A stretch of 64,000 bases of DNA from Mesorhizobium helmanticense. GTDB lineage: Bacteria; Pseudomonadota; Alphaproteobacteria; Rhizobiales; Rhizobiaceae. The stretch is from contig NZ_PZJX01000032.1 in assembly GCF_003034915.1 (NCBI RefSeq), positions 1-64,000 of the forward strand, written 5' to 3'. Shown here in pieces: positions 1 to 8,831 of this stretch (its first letter is position 1; every line of letters starts with the position of its first letter). Below the pieces are notes generated by a model, which saw only the letters and a program-made list of their open reading frames with translations, ran no database searches and was not told the origin of the DNA. Both the position numbers and the translations under genes were made by a program.

Positions 1-865
1 CGACCGGCTCGGTGTCCTCACCCATCTGTTTCGCATTGCGCCAGATGGCGTAATTGCCGGCATAGGCCTCGACACAGCCGCGCCGGCCACAGCGGCAGAG
101 CGCGCCGCCCGGCCGATGGATCATGTGGCCGAATTCGCCGCCCGAGGAATGGGTGCCGGTGAACAGTTCACCCTTTAACACCAGCCCCATGCCGATGCCG
201 TGCGAGAGCAGGATGGCGATGAAGTCGTCGCGGTAGCGCCCGGGGTCGCGCCAGCGCAGCGCCACCGCCATCATGTTGCAGTCATTCTCCATCGTGGCGG
301 GAATACCGAACTCGGCTTCCAATATGTCGGCGAAGGCGATGTTCGTCTGCGGCGTGATCGGCGACCACAGCATGGCGCGCGCATGCGAATCGGTGATGCC
401 CTGGATCGCCAGCGCGATGCGGGCGATGCTTTGCACATCGAGGTCGGGATCTTCGAGCCGGCGCCGGACTATGGCGACGCATTCATCGATCAACTCCTCG
501 CGCGACATGGTCAGTGTGTCGAGCCGGCGCTGCTCCTCGGCGACCACCTGTCCGGCATAGTCGATGACGGCGACCGAAAGGAAATTCAGCGACAACACGA
601 CAGCCAGCACCGCCGCCGCTTCTGGATTGAGGGCGAGGCCGACCTGCGGCCGGCCGCGTTTCAACGAAACGGCCTCGCTTGCCTTGCTCTCGTTCAGGAT
701 GCCTTCCCCAATCAGGTCGGAAGAGATCGCAGATATGGTCGAATGGCTAAGGCCGGTGGTCGCGGCGATCTCCGTCCGCGACGGCTGGCCGGCGCGGCGT
801 ACGGCCGAAATGACCATCGCCCGGTTGCGCCGGCGCAAATCGTCGTGGCGGATTCCAACCGACAT
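1..865 (-). CDS. ROK-family transcriptional repressor (XylR/NagC type), partial
   Basis: Partial gene: the C-terminus runs off the left edge and 288 residues are visible. An N-terminal winged helix-turn-helix (about residues 10-70, with TGLSHSTISAISSDL as recognition region) precedes a ROK sugar-kinase-like domain. The ROK zinc site CRCGRRGCVE is visible near residue 260, just after GEFGHM. The ATG at 865 follows a strong GGGAGGAG ribosome site. ROK repressors bind DNA and release it when they bind a sugar. The gene is divergent from the xylose-type transporter operon, with a perfect palindrome between them, so it very likely represses that operon. The inducer (xylose or another pentose) is inferred from the neighbour. 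The ORF is open at the window edge. Confidence 0.88.
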   Translation of the reverse strand, partial: MSVGIRHDDLRRRNRAMVISAVRRAGQPSRTEIAATTGLSHSTISAISSDLIGEGILNESKASEAVSLKRGRPQVGLALNPEAAAVLAVVLSLNFLSVAVIDYAGQVVAEEQRRLDTLTMSREELIDECVAIVRRRLEDPDLDVQSIARIALAIQGITDSHARAMLWSPITPQTNIAFADILEAEFGIPATMENDCNMMAVALRWRDPGRYRDDFIAILLSHGIGMGLVLKGELFTGTHSSGGEFGHMIHRPGGALCRCGRRGCVEAYAGNYAIWRNAKQMGEDTEPV

Positions 866-1025
866 TTTCTCCTCCCTATTGCCTCCTCCCTTGCCGCGGC
901 CGCTCATAAAATTGGCCGCCGTCGGCAAGGTCCGACAATTCTGTCAGAAGGATAAGGCCCTGTCATTATTTATTCCGGGGCTCGAAAAAAACTCGACACG
1001 ACATCAAAATCCATCAGAATCGATG

Positions 1026-1054
1026 TTGACAGCGCCCGGGTGTTGGATCAGTAT
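1026..1054 (+). promoter_or_regulatory. Putative promoter of the xylose-type operon
   Basis: TTGACA (1026-1031), a 17-base gap, then CAGTAT (1049-1054). The -10 is weak but abuts the palindrome at 1053-1075, so a bound repressor would block polymerase. The xylF-like start codon lies 85 bases downstream. Confidence 0.45.
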
Positions 1055-1075
1055 TTTTTCGAGGCTCGAAAAAAT
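1053..1075. promoter_or_regulatory. Palindromic operator, probably for the ROK repressor
   Basis: Perfect inverted repeat with 11-base arms, ATTTTTTCGAG and CTCGAAAAAAT, around one G. A second half-site, GGCTCGAAAAAAA, lies at 979-991. It is 84 bases upstream of the matching half (1063-1075), about eight helical turns, which would suit binding to both sites by looping. The position between the repressor gene and the transporter operon supports an operator. Confidence 0.7.
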
Positions 1076-1138
1076 AGAGCCTTTGTGCCGGCCTTTGGGT
1101 CAGTCTAGTCACGCCATACGTGGCGCAGGGAGGATATC

Positions 1139-2179
1139 ATGAAGAGATTCGCAGCCGCCATCATGGCGGGTGTCGCCATGTCGCTGACGCTTGCGTCGGT
1201 CGCGCAGGCGAAGGACAAGGTCATCGGCGTGTCGTGGTCGAACTTCCAGGAAGAGCGCTGGAAGACCGATGAAGCCGCGATGAAGGCAGCCATCGAGGCC
1301 GCCGGCGACAAGTATATTTCCGCCGACGCGCAGTCCAACCCCGGCAAGCAGCTCACCGATGTCGAGAGCCTGATCTCGCAGGGCGCCAACGCGCTGATCA
1401 TCCTTGCGCAGGATGCCTCGGCCATCGGGCCGGCGGTGCAGAAGGCGCTGGACGAAGGCATTCCGGTCGTCGGCTACGACAGGCTGATCGAGAACAAGGA
1501 CGTGTTCTACCTTACCTTCGACAACAAGGAAGTCGGCCGCATGCAGGCCCGCGAAGTGTTCAAGGTGAAGCCGGAAGGCAACTACGTCTTCATCAAGGGC
1601 TCGGGAGCCGATCCGAATGCCGATTTCCTGTTTGCCGGCTCGATGGAAGTGCTGAAGGACGCAATCGACAGCGGCAAGATCAAGAATGTCGGCGAAGCCT
1701 ATACGGACGGCTGGCTCCCCGCCAACGCCCAGAAGAACATGGAACAGTTCCTTACCGCCAACGACAACAAGGTCGATGCGGTGGTTGCAGCCAATGACGG
1801 CACCGCCGGCGGCGTGGTCGCCGCGCTGACGGCGCAAGGCCTGGCTGGAACCGTTCCGGTGTCTGGTCAGGACGGCGACCATGCAGCGCTCAACCGCATC
1901 GCGCTCGGCACGCAGACCGTGTCGGTGTGGAAGGATGCGCGCGAGCTCGGCAAGAATGCCGCCGAGATCGCCTCGCAGCTGGCCGACGGCAAGAAGATGA
2001 CCGACATTGCCGGCGTCAAGGATTTCACCACGCCTGGCGGCAACACCGTCACCTCGCTGTTCCTGACGCCGATCGCCATCACCAAGGACAATCTCAACGT
2101 CGTCATCGACGCCGGCTGGATCAAGAAGGAAGAGGTCTGCGCCGGCGTGGCGGCGGGCAGCGTCGCGGCCTGCAACTGA
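1139..2179 (+). CDS. xylF: Xylose-type ABC transporter periplasmic binding protein
   Basis: 346 residues. A signal peptide (about 1-24, ending SVAQA) exports it to the periplasm. The mature protein is a Peripla_BP_4 sugar-binding protein closely resembling XylF: ERW near the N-terminus, YDRLI and TFDNKEVG in mid-domain, DGWLPANA, then ANDGTAGG and SGQDGDHAALNRIALGTQT. These blocks match E. coli XylF as I remember it. GGGAGG lies just upstream of the ATG. It is first in a three-gene operon with permease and ATPase. Xylose is the likely ligand, but related pentoses cannot be excluded from sequence alone. Confidence 0.88.
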   Translation: MKRFAAAIMAGVAMSLTLASVAQAKDKVIGVSWSNFQEERWKTDEAAMKAAIEAAGDKYISADAQSNPGKQLTDVESLISQGANALIILAQDASAIGPAVQKALDEGIPVVGYDRLIENKDVFYLTFDNKEVGRMQAREVFKVKPEGNYVFIKGSGADPNADFLFAGSMEVLKDAIDSGKIKNVGEAYTDGWLPANAQKNMEQFLTANDNKVDAVVAANDGTAGGVVAALTAQGLAGTVPVSGQDGDHAALNRIALGTQTVSVWKDARELGKNAAEIASQLADGKKMTDIAGVKDFTTPGGNTVTSLFLTPIAITKDNLNVVIDAGWIKKEEVCAGVAAGSVAACN

Positions 2180-2207
2180 TCCGGGCCGGTACCGGTTCGA
2201 AATCTGG

Positions 2208-2234
2208 CGCCGCGGCCCAAAAGCCGCGGCGTTT
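2208..2234 (+). terminator. Stem-loop between binding-protein and permease genes
   Basis: Arms CGCCGCGGC (2208-2216) and GCCGCGGCG (2223-2231), a six-base loop, then TTT. Such hairpins often lower expression of the permease relative to the binding protein by partial termination or by protecting upstream mRNA. Confidence 0.5.
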
Positions 2235-2326
2235 CTCAAGGTGCTTTCCGCTTCAAATGACCGGGGAAAGCCAATAGCATCATAGTCCGGCATCCGCGGC
2301 AGACGGCAAACCGGTGGGAGGACATC

Positions 2327-3643
2327 ATGACCGACACGACCTCTGGCCAGCCGGCCGATACCGCGCGTGCCTCTGAACTCGGCGCCGTCGCGCGTTTCCT
2401 CAAAGCGACGGAGCTCGACACACGCATGCTCGGCATGGTCGGTGCGCTGCTCGTCATCTGGGTCGGCATCCACATCCTGTCGGGCGGGCTTTTCCTGACA
2501 CCACGCAATCTGTGGAACCTGTCGGTGCAGACCTCCTCGGTCGCGATCATGGCAACCGGCATGGTGCTGGTCATCGTGATGCGCAACATCGATCTTTCGG
2601 TCGGCTCCGTCGAAGGCGTGATCGGCATGGTGATGGGCGTGGCGCAGGCCGAATTCCTCATCCGCGTCATCGGGTTCCAGGTGGGAAATCCCTGGATATG
2701 GATTATCGCATTGGCTGCTGGTGTGGTGCTCGGCCTTGCGATAGGCGCGCTGCAGGGCTTCATCATCGCCTATCTCGAGGTTCCGGCCTTCATCGTGACG
2801 CTGGGCGGCTTGCTGATCTGGCGTGGCATGGCGTGGCTGATGACGAGCGGGCGCACGGTTGCACCGCTCGATACGACCTTCCAGCTCATGGGCGGGGGGC
2901 CGCGTGGCTCGATCGGGGCAACCGCAAGCTGGATCGTCGGCGGTCTCGCCTGTCTGGCCGTCGCCTTCATGCTGCTCAACGGCCGTTCGCAGCGCAAGCG
3001 GTTCAAGTTTCCACTGCGTCCCGTCTGGGCGGAGAGCTTGCTTGGTGTTGTCGCCTGCGCGGCCATCCTCGGCGCTGTCTGGGTCGCCAATTCCTATCCC
3101 TGGCCGATCGGCATCGTGCGCCAATACGCCCAGAGGAACGGCATCACCGTCCCCGATGGCGGCCTGTTCATCGCCCATGGCATCGCCATACCGGTGCTGA
3201 TGGCGGTGACAGTCGGCATCGTCATGACTTTCATCACCAGGCGCACCCGTTTCGGCCGCTATGTCTTTGCCATTGGCGGCAATCCGGAAGCCGCGGAACT
3301 CGCCGGCATCAACACGCGCTGGGTGACCATGAAGGTATTCATGATCATGGGTGTGCTGGCGGCGATCAGCGCGGCGATTGCGTCCGCCCGCCTCAATGCG
3401 TCGACCAATGCGCTGGGCACGCTGGACGAATTGCTGGTCATCGCCGCAGCCGTCATCGGCGGCACCTCGCTTGCCGGCGGCTCCGGCACGGTGCTCGGCG
3501 CCATGCTCGGTGCGCTTCTGATGCAGTCGCTGCAGTCCGGCATGGTGCTGCTCGGCATCGACTCGCCGCTGCAGAGCATCGTCGTCGGCGCCGTGCTGGT
3601 CGTCGCCGTCTGGCTCGACACCGTCTATCGCAAGCGGGTCTAG
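2327..3643 (+). CDS. xylH: Xylose-type ABC transporter permease
   Basis: 438 residues, a typical XylH length and longer than RbsC-type permeases. A BPD_transp_2 membrane protein with many hydrophobic segments; two blocks stand out, about 35-190 and 290-435. The conserved NPEAAELAGIN loop, which contacts the ATPase, precedes the C-terminal segments. A hydrophilic loop near residues 215-280 is characteristic of XylH. The ATG follows GGGAGGAC. It forms the inner-membrane channel for the sugar delivered by the preceding binding protein. The next gene starts 8 bases after its stop. Confidence 0.88.
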   Translation: MTDTTSGQPADTARASELGAVARFLKATELDTRMLGMVGALLVIWVGIHILSGGLFLTPRNLWNLSVQTSSVAIMATGMVLVIVMRNIDLSVGSVEGVIGMVMGVAQAEFLIRVIGFQVGNPWIWIIALAAGVVLGLAIGALQGFIIAYLEVPAFIVTLGGLLIWRGMAWLMTSGRTVAPLDTTFQLMGGGPRGSIGATASWIVGGLACLAVAFMLLNGRSQRKRFKFPLRPVWAESLLGVVACAAILGAVWVANSYPWPIGIVRQYAQRNGITVPDGGLFIAHGIAIPVLMAVTVGIVMTFITRRTRFGRYVFAIGGNPEAAELAGINTRWVTMKVFMIMGVLAAISAAIASARLNASTNALGTLDELLVIAAAVIGGTSLAGGSGTVLGAMLGALLMQSLQSGMVLLGIDSPLQSIVVGAVLVVAVWLDTVYRKRV

Positions 3644-3651
3644 GGAGGAGA

Positions 3652-4458
3652 ATGGCCATGGCAAACAACACCGCTCCCACAGGCACGCCGCTGATCGACA
3701 TGCGCAACATCTCGATCGCCTTTGGCGGCATTCGCGCCGTCGACGATGCGTCGATCGACCTCTTCCCCGGCGAGGTCGTGGCGCTGCTCGGCCATAATGG
3801 CGCCGGCAAGTCGACGCTGATCAAGATCCTGTCGGGCGCCTACAAGCGCGATGCTGGCCAGATCTTCGTCAACGGCGAGGAGGCTTCGATCTCCAATCCG
3901 CGCGACGCCAAGAAATACGGCATCGAGACGATCTACCAGACGCTGGCTCTCGCCGACAATGTCGACGCCGCCGCCAACCTCTTCCTCGGTCGCGAGTTGA
4001 TGACCGGCTGGGGCACGCTCGATGATGTCGCCATGGAAGCCGAGGCGCGCAAGGTGATGGGCCGGCTCAATCCGCGCTTCCAGCGTTTCAAAGAGCCGGT
4101 GATCAAGCTCTCGGGCGGCCAGCGGCAGTCGGTGGCGATCGCGCGCGCCATCCTGTTCAACGCCCGCATCCTGATCATGGATGAGCCGACGGCGGCGCTT
4201 GGACCGCAGGAGACGGCGCAGGTTGGCGAACTGGTCAGGCAGCTCAAGGCCGACGGCATCGGCATCTTTCTGATCAGCCACGATATTCACGATGTGTTCG
4301 AGCTTGCCGATCGCGTCTGCGTGATGAAAAACGGCCAGGTGGTCGGCACCGCGCGCACCAGCGACGTTACCCAGGACGAGGTGCTTGGCATGATCATCCT
4401 TGGCAAGTGCCCGCCGGGTGCTATTCCGGGACCAGGCGCGCTGAAGATCGCCGCCTGA
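3652..4458 (+). CDS. xylG: Sugar ABC transporter ATP-binding protein, single-domain
   Basis: 268 residues starting at the ATG at 3652, behind GGGAGGAG; a second in-frame ATG is at 3658. Walker A GHNGAGKST, signature LSGGQRQ, Walker B ILIMDEPT and the switch His in LISHD are all present. It powers the xylF/xylH-like transporter. E. coli XylG has two nucleotide-binding domains (about 510 residues). This protein has one, as in FrcA of rhizobial sugar transporters, and presumably works as a homodimer. Substrate naming follows the binding protein. Confidence 0.85.
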   Translation: MAMANNTAPTGTPLIDMRNISIAFGGIRAVDDASIDLFPGEVVALLGHNGAGKSTLIKILSGAYKRDAGQIFVNGEEASISNPRDAKKYGIETIYQTLALADNVDAAANLFLGRELMTGWGTLDDVAMEAEARKVMGRLNPRFQRFKEPVIKLSGGQRQSVAIARAILFNARILIMDEPTAALGPQETAQVGELVRQLKADGIGIFLISHDIHDVFELADRVCVMKNGQVVGTARTSDVTQDEVLGMIILGKCPPGAIPGPGALKIAA

Positions 4459-4854
4459 AGAGCAGCATACTTTTATCGCCGCTGCACGAGGAGCAACGCG
4501 GTTGGGAGTTCCGATAAGCGCGACGATCGAGAAATTGAAAGGCCGCCGTATGTTGCAGCAGACGGCGGCCTTCGCGTGCCCACCCCAGTCCCCGTCGGCG
4601 CGCTTGAGTGTTAATTAGCGATAGCGAAAACATCAGATCAATATCATTTGTTATGGCGAATCAGATCCGCTTCCAACCGTGACAAAAATGCCGCGCGGGA
4701 ACGAAGGTACGGCCGAAAAATGCCTTGCTTGGCGATCAAGGTCCCGGTCCGGTGATGGTTTGATAAGCCGGCTAAATTTCTTCCATGTGATAGGCCAGCC
4801 GTCATGATGAATTGGCCTCGCCATTGTGTTGACGCGGGGACTTGCCCATAAAGA
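4459..4854. other. Intergenic region with an inverted repeat
   Basis: No convincing gene in these 396 bases. The main structure is a stem with arms GGCCGCCGT (4541-4549) and ACGGCGGCC (4562-4570) and a 12-base loop. It has no following T run, so it may be a weak or factor-assisted terminator for the xylose operon. No EcfG-type promoter was seen before the downstream kinase. Confidence 0.5.
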
Positions 4855-6525
4855 TTGCGAACCGATCATGGGCCGCATCCGCAGTTGAAGAAGTTCTTCC
4901 CGATTGTCGCTTTCATCGCCGTCGCGCTGATCAGCCTGACGATGGCGGGATTTGCTTATTTCGCCACGCAGGAGGCGGCGCGCATCAAGTTCGAGGCGAC
5001 GGCGGATGACGCGCTGAACCGGATCGAGGGTCGCATCGACCTGCATCTGTCGCTGCTGCGATCGACCCAGGCGTTGTTCGACGCCCGCAATGGCGACATT
5101 TCGCGGGGCGAGTTCAAGGCGTTCTTCAGCGCGCTCGATATCGACAAGAATTTCGCCGGCCTGCGCGGCATCGGCTTTCTGCGGTTGGCGAAAACCGGCG
5201 ACGAGGCAGCGGTCGAGCGGGACATCCTGCACGACCATGGTGCGGCCCATGCGATCTATCCCGATACGACACTGCCATGGCGCACGCCGATTGTGCTTTT
5301 CGAGCCGCTCGATCCCTCCAATCAATCCAGCATCGGCTACGACATGTTCACCGATCCGGTGCGGCGCGAGGCGATCGAAAAGGCGATGGCCGACGATCAG
5401 CAGCACGCGAGCGGGCTCGTCAAGCTCGGCCAGGAGACGGGCGCCGCGCAGACCTTCACCGGCTTCCTGGTGTTCGCGCGGCTCAATGTCGAGACCGCGC
5501 CGGACGTCATCGACGCGTCCAGGTCCTCGACATCAGGCTTTCTTTATGCCGCTTTCCGCGCTCGCGACCTGTTCCAGACCGCGCTCAGCCGCACGCCACT
5601 GTTGCCGGTCAACACCGAAATCTATGACGGCAAGGTGGAGGCCGACAATCTGTTGTTCCAGTCGGAAACGCCGCCGGTGTCGACCTTCGGCGACAGGCTG
5701 CTGGTTTCCCGCAAGCTGACCGTCGCCGGCCGCCAGTGGACCGTCTTGTTTCGGCCGACAAGCGCATTCTCGCAACCTTCTTCGCGCGCCATCCCGGTAA
5801 TGCTCGGCCTGTTCGGGCTGCTGCTGGCAGGCGCGATAGCGCTGGTGGCACGCTATCAGGAGCGTGCCTATGACGCGGTGTCGCTGCTGCACGAGACGAC
5901 GGAAAAGAGCCTGCTGGAAAAAGATCTGATGCTGCAGGAGATGAAGCATCGCATCAAGAACTCGATCACGCGGGTGCTGGCGATCGCACGTCAGACGGCA
6001 TCGCACGCCAGCGACGTCAAGGAATTCTCGGCCTCCTTCTCGGCCCGGCTGCAAGCGATGGCGGCGTCCCAGGATATGCTGACACGCTCGCGCTGGCAGA
6101 AGGCCGATCTCGGCGATCTCCTGCGCATCGAGCTTGGCCAGGTGTTTGGCAAGGAGCTTCCCGATGGCATTCTGTCGGGGCCGCAGGTGCTGCTCGACGA
6201 GACGACGACGCAGGCGCTCGGCCTGACCTTTCACGAACTGGCGACGAACGCACTGAAATATGGCGAAGCCGGCAATTCAGCCAATACGCTCAAGGGCGAC
6301 TCGGCGTTGAAGGTCGACTGGTCGCTTGAGGGCCGCGGGCGTGACAGGATGCTGTCTCTCAACTGGCGCGAAACCGGCCAAAAGAAACTCGAAGCGCCTG
6401 CAAAAACCGGGTTTGGCACCAAGCTGATCGATCTGAACGTCACCCGCGAATTGGGCGGTACGATCAATCGCCATTTTCGCGATAACGGGTTAAACGTGGA
6501 AATCAGAATCCCACTGCCAGGTTGA
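4855..6525 (+). CDS. Membrane sensor histidine kinase, CHASE domain plus HWE kinase core
   Basis: 556 residues from a TTG at 4855, the first possible start after an in-frame stop at 4849; a TTG at 4885 is an alternative. Transmembrane segments at about 15-37 and 313-333 flank a periplasmic CHASE-type sensor domain (contains YDMFTDPVRREAIEKA). The kinase core has the H-box EMKHRIKNS with His365, the N-box HELATNALKYG and the WRE of the G1 region, which mark the HWE/HisKA_2 family. HWE kinases of this group often act on PhyR. It lies about 3.7 kb from phyR, has no receiver domain or cognate regulator beside it, and the ligand is unknown. Confidence 0.85.
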   Translation: MRTDHGPHPQLKKFFPIVAFIAVALISLTMAGFAYFATQEAARIKFEATADDALNRIEGRIDLHLSLLRSTQALFDARNGDISRGEFKAFFSALDIDKNFAGLRGIGFLRLAKTGDEAAVERDILHDHGAAHAIYPDTTLPWRTPIVLFEPLDPSNQSSIGYDMFTDPVRREAIEKAMADDQQHASGLVKLGQETGAAQTFTGFLVFARLNVETAPDVIDASRSSTSGFLYAAFRARDLFQTALSRTPLLPVNTEIYDGKVEADNLLFQSETPPVSTFGDRLLVSRKLTVAGRQWTVLFRPTSAFSQPSSRAIPVMLGLFGLLLAGAIALVARYQERAYDAVSLLHETTEKSLLEKDLMLQEMKHRIKNSITRVLAIARQTASHASDVKEFSASFSARLQAMAASQDMLTRSRWQKADLGDLLRIELGQVFGKELPDGILSGPQVLLDETTTQALGLTFHELATNALKYGEAGNSANTLKGDSALKVDWSLEGRGRDRMLSLNWRETGQKKLEAPAKTGFGTKLIDLNVTRELGGTINRHFRDNGLNVEIRIPLPG

Positions 6526-6562
6526 GACGGCATTGCCGCAGCGACAGCAGAAGCCCGGCGTG

Positions 6563-6592
6563 CAAATGCGGAGACCGGGGTCTCCGCATTTG
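6563..6592. terminator. Bidirectional hairpin between convergent genes
   Basis: Arms CAAATGCGGAGA (6563-6574) and TCTCCGCATTTG (6581-6592), 12 bases each and perfect, with loop CCGGGG. It sits between the kinase stop (6525) and the convergent lipoprotein gene end (6615). The arms end in AAA and TTT, as in bidirectional terminators. Confidence 0.65.
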
Positions 6593-6614
6593 ACGTTCTC
6601 AGCTATCGAGCAAG

Positions 6615-6860
6615 TTAGTTGCAGCGAGCTGTGTAGATTCGACCATGACGGTCTCTGTACTGGCAATAGCCGTTCTGCAGACGGCGCACGAGCAGGCCGC
6701 CAATCGCACCGGCGCCGGCGCCGATCAAAGCGCCCTTGCCGCCACCAACGGCGCCACCGATGAGCGCGCCGCCCACGGTGCCGATACCCACGTTTTCTTC
6801 CGTGGTGGTACAGCCGCTGACCGCGACCACGGCAACCATGGCAATAATCATCTTCCGCAT
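6615..6860 (-). CDS. Small glycine-zipper outer-membrane lipoprotein
   Basis: 81 residues. A short signal peptide ends in the lipobox VSGC, so Cys17 would be lipidated. Residues 25-60 form a glycine zipper (GGALIGGAVGGGKGALIG), as in the 17 kDa surface antigen/OsmB/SlyB group. The tail carries two cysteines (NGYCQYRD and the final ARCN). Likely function is outer-membrane or envelope structure under stress; no enzyme is implied. It is convergent with the CHASE kinase. No EcfG-type promoter was found upstream, unlike the next gene. Confidence 0.8.
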   Translation of the reverse strand: MRKMIIAMVAVVAVSGCTTTEENVGIGTVGGALIGGAVGGGKGALIGAGAGAIGGLLVRRLQNGYCQYRDRHGRIYTARCN

Positions 6861-6942
6861 AGAGTCACTCCTCGCTTTGTCCTCACTTTAACAAGCTCTA
6901 GCCGCCATTTAGCATGAAATGAAGGCCTTTGCCTGCCCGATT

Positions 6943-7269
6943 TCATTGTTGGCTAAGATAGTCTTTTTCGGGGCGCGCGCCGTTCGATGCAACCACAAGA
7001 TTGGAAATCTCCACCGATGCATCGAGCGTGCCGTCCGGACCAACATTCCAGACGATCTGATCGTAGTCATCTTCCAGAGCAGGGTCGACGGGAAGGCATT
7101 TGGCGACTATGCGCGCCGCCTGGCTGCGGACATCGCTCATGGCGAAGGGACGCTCGGCAGTGCATTCCGCGGCGGTTTCGAAAACACTCACCGGTACGTT
7201 GAGTTCGCGGCACTCGGTGATGTTGCTCGAGCAACCGATAACCAGCAGCACGGCGGCAATGTGTTCCAT
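6943..7269 (-). CDS. Small exported cysteine-containing protein, stress-regulated
   Basis: 108 residues from the ATG at 7269, preceded by GAGAGGA. A longer reading from 7311 is excluded because the EcfG-type promoter (7293-7317) overlaps it and transcription should start near 7286. The N-terminus is a short hydrophobic stretch (AAVLLVIGC) with a lipobox-like end, then a domain with Cys20, Cys36 and Cys58 and the text DDYDQIVWNVGPDG. I do not recognise a family. It is probably periplasmic or a lipoprotein. The promoter makes it a member of the general stress regulon. Confidence 0.65.
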   Translation of the reverse strand: MEHIAAVLLVIGCSSNITECRELNVPVSVFETAAECTAERPFAMSDVRSQAARIVAKCLPVDPALEDDYDQIVWNVGPDGTLDASVEISNLVVASNGARPEKDYLSQQ

Positions 7270-7292
7270 GGCAGCTATCCTCTCGCCACAAG

Positions 7293-7317
7293 AACGGCCC
7301 ACAGCAGCCAAAGTTCC
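7293..7317 (-). promoter_or_regulatory. EcfG-type (GSR) promoter
   Basis: On the minus strand GGAAC (7317-7313), 16 bases, CGTT (7296-7293). Its -10 ends 24 bases before the ATG at 7269 of the small exported protein gene. Confidence 0.8.
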
Positions 7318-7426
7318 TGTGCGAGCGACAGAGCTCGTGAAATAATTGGAGGCGCGATACAGCCAAGTGACTGACGGCGAGCTTCATCTGGCGCGGCGGT
7401 CAGCCCAATGCGGTGCCGATTCGAGG

Positions 7427-7615
7427 TCAGGTCAACTGCAAAGCCGCCATCAACACGACGGCCGCGATCGATACCATAATTGCAAAGCGAAGCGACAGGT
7501 GCCGGGACGCGTGGGGCGAGGCCGATACTTCGAGATCCTGAAATCCTCCCATCGAGACGCGGGCGGCCTGCTCCAGCCTGTTCATATCGGAAACCGTCAA
7601 GATCATCCCTCCCAT
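7427..7615 (-). CDS. Hypothetical small single-pass membrane protein
   Basis: 62 residues. The ATG at 7615 has GGAG four bases upstream; an ATG at 7606 is the alternative. The N-terminal half is polar and contains MNRLEQAARVSM. The C-terminal 20 residues (around FAIMVSIAAVVLMAALQ) form one probable membrane helix with the C-terminus at the membrane edge. I recognise no family. Reasons to accept it are the ribosome site, the protein-like composition and the lack of a competing gene. Tail-anchored small proteins are common in stress regulons, but no EcfG promoter precedes this one. Confidence 0.42.
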   Translation of the reverse strand: MGGMILTVSDMNRLEQAARVSMGGFQDLEVSASPHASRHLSLRFAIMVSIAAVVLMAALQLT

Positions 7616-7767
7616 ACTGCTCCACGAACCGCTGCCGAAACATCGGGTGGATCGGCAGGTTGCCAGCTGTATCTGGGAACAACAGCATCGGATTTTATGG
7701 TGAACAGCCGGTTAACTTTCGACTGCCATCTTCCGCGCCCTTTCCAAGACAGTCATCATCTATTTGA

Positions 7768-8802
7768 TCAATCCGTCTCGAAATTGCCGTGGGGAACGAC
7801 AAGGCGGTATTCGAGGCGGCCGTCCGCGATTTCAAGCGTCGCCGTGCCGTTCAGCGATGAAGGCACGACGCGCTCGAGCGCGACACTGCCGAACCGTTTT
7901 TCGTTGCGCCTGATTTCGTTGGCTCCGACGGCCTCGGCCCATGTCAATGACAGGGCGGTCTCGTCGGCGTGAGCGGCCGTCATATCGGCGGTCACCTCGA
8001 CGAAGCCGTCGGCTCGCGACAGAGCGCCGTAGCTGACCGAGTTGACGGCGAGTTCATGCATGGCCAGACCGATATGCAGGGCCGCATTGGGATTGAGGTA
8101 TGGGTTCGCGCCCTGAAAACGCAGGCTGCGCAGCGGATCGGCTCCGTAACGGCTGACCTGGCCGGACACGAGTTCGCGCAGTGCAGCTCCGCGCCAGTTG
8201 GACGATGTCACCAGGTCCTGGGACGATGCGAGCGACTGCAACCTGCCGCGAAAACGCGTCAGGAAATCGGGGAGTGTGTCCGAGTAACGGCCGGTCTGGG
8301 TGGCGATGCTCTGGATGATGGCTAAAAGGTTCTTTGAACGGTGACTGACCTCGCGCAGCAGCGTCCTCAGGGTCTGCTCGCGGCGTTTCTGCTCGGTCGT
8401 TTCGACCATGGTGGTAACGACGCCGATCACGGCGCCGCCGTCGCCGTGGTCGGCGTCTACCCATACCTGGAACCAGCGCACGCCATCGTCGGCGGGAACG
8501 TTGAGCTCGAGATGTTCCGGATTGCCGGAAGCAATAACGCTGCGTTTGGCCGCACCGATGCGTTCCGCCTGCGCCGGCGGCAAGATGCCGTTGCTGTCGA
8601 CCGTGTCGACGGCCCATGGCGCGCGCATGTTGCGCGCCCATACGGTTTTCATCTCGCGATCCTGATAGAGAACTGAAATCCCGGCATTGTGAAGCGCATG
8701 AAGAAGGGCGCGGCCGAGCTGCATTCCGCTCTCAGCGGGATGCAAAGCGATAATCTCGTCACTTTGTCCGCTGTCTTTCATATCTTCGGCTTTGGAATGC
8801 AT
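7768..8802 (-). CDS. PAS-HWE sensor histidine kinase, stress-regulated
   Basis: 344 residues, soluble (no membrane segment). A PAS-like sensor domain spans about 30-140. The kinase core follows: H-box REVSHRSKNLLAIIQS with His154, N-box HELAVNSVSYG, and WAE in the G1 region, as in HWE/HisKA_2 kinases. It probably phosphorylates PhyR or a single-domain regulator. phyR and two other HWE kinase genes are nearby. An EcfG-type promoter ends 30 bases before the start, suggesting feedback on the stress response. An alternative start is the ATG seven codons downstream. Confidence 0.85.
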   Translation of the reverse strand: MHSKAEDMKDSGQSDEIIALHPAESGMQLGRALLHALHNAGISVLYQDREMKTVWARNMRAPWAVDTVDSNGILPPAQAERIGAAKRSVIASGNPEHLELNVPADDGVRWFQVWVDADHGDGGAVIGVVTTMVETTEQKRREQTLRTLLREVSHRSKNLLAIIQSIATQTGRYSDTLPDFLTRFRGRLQSLASSQDLVTSSNWRGAALRELVSGQVSRYGADPLRSLRFQGANPYLNPNAALHIGLAMHELAVNSVSYGALSRADGFVEVTADMTAAHADETALSLTWAEAVGANEIRRNEKRFGSVALERVVPSSLNGTATLEIADGRLEYRLVVPHGNFETD

Positions 8803-8831
8803 CGGCCACGTCGCCTACTGGTTTGGCGCTA

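Noticed and set aside
1109..3664. An 851-codon open frame on the minus strand
   Set aside because: It lies antisense across xylF and xylH, is rich in His, Asp, Arg and Gly as is usual for shadow frames in GC-rich DNA, and shows no domain.
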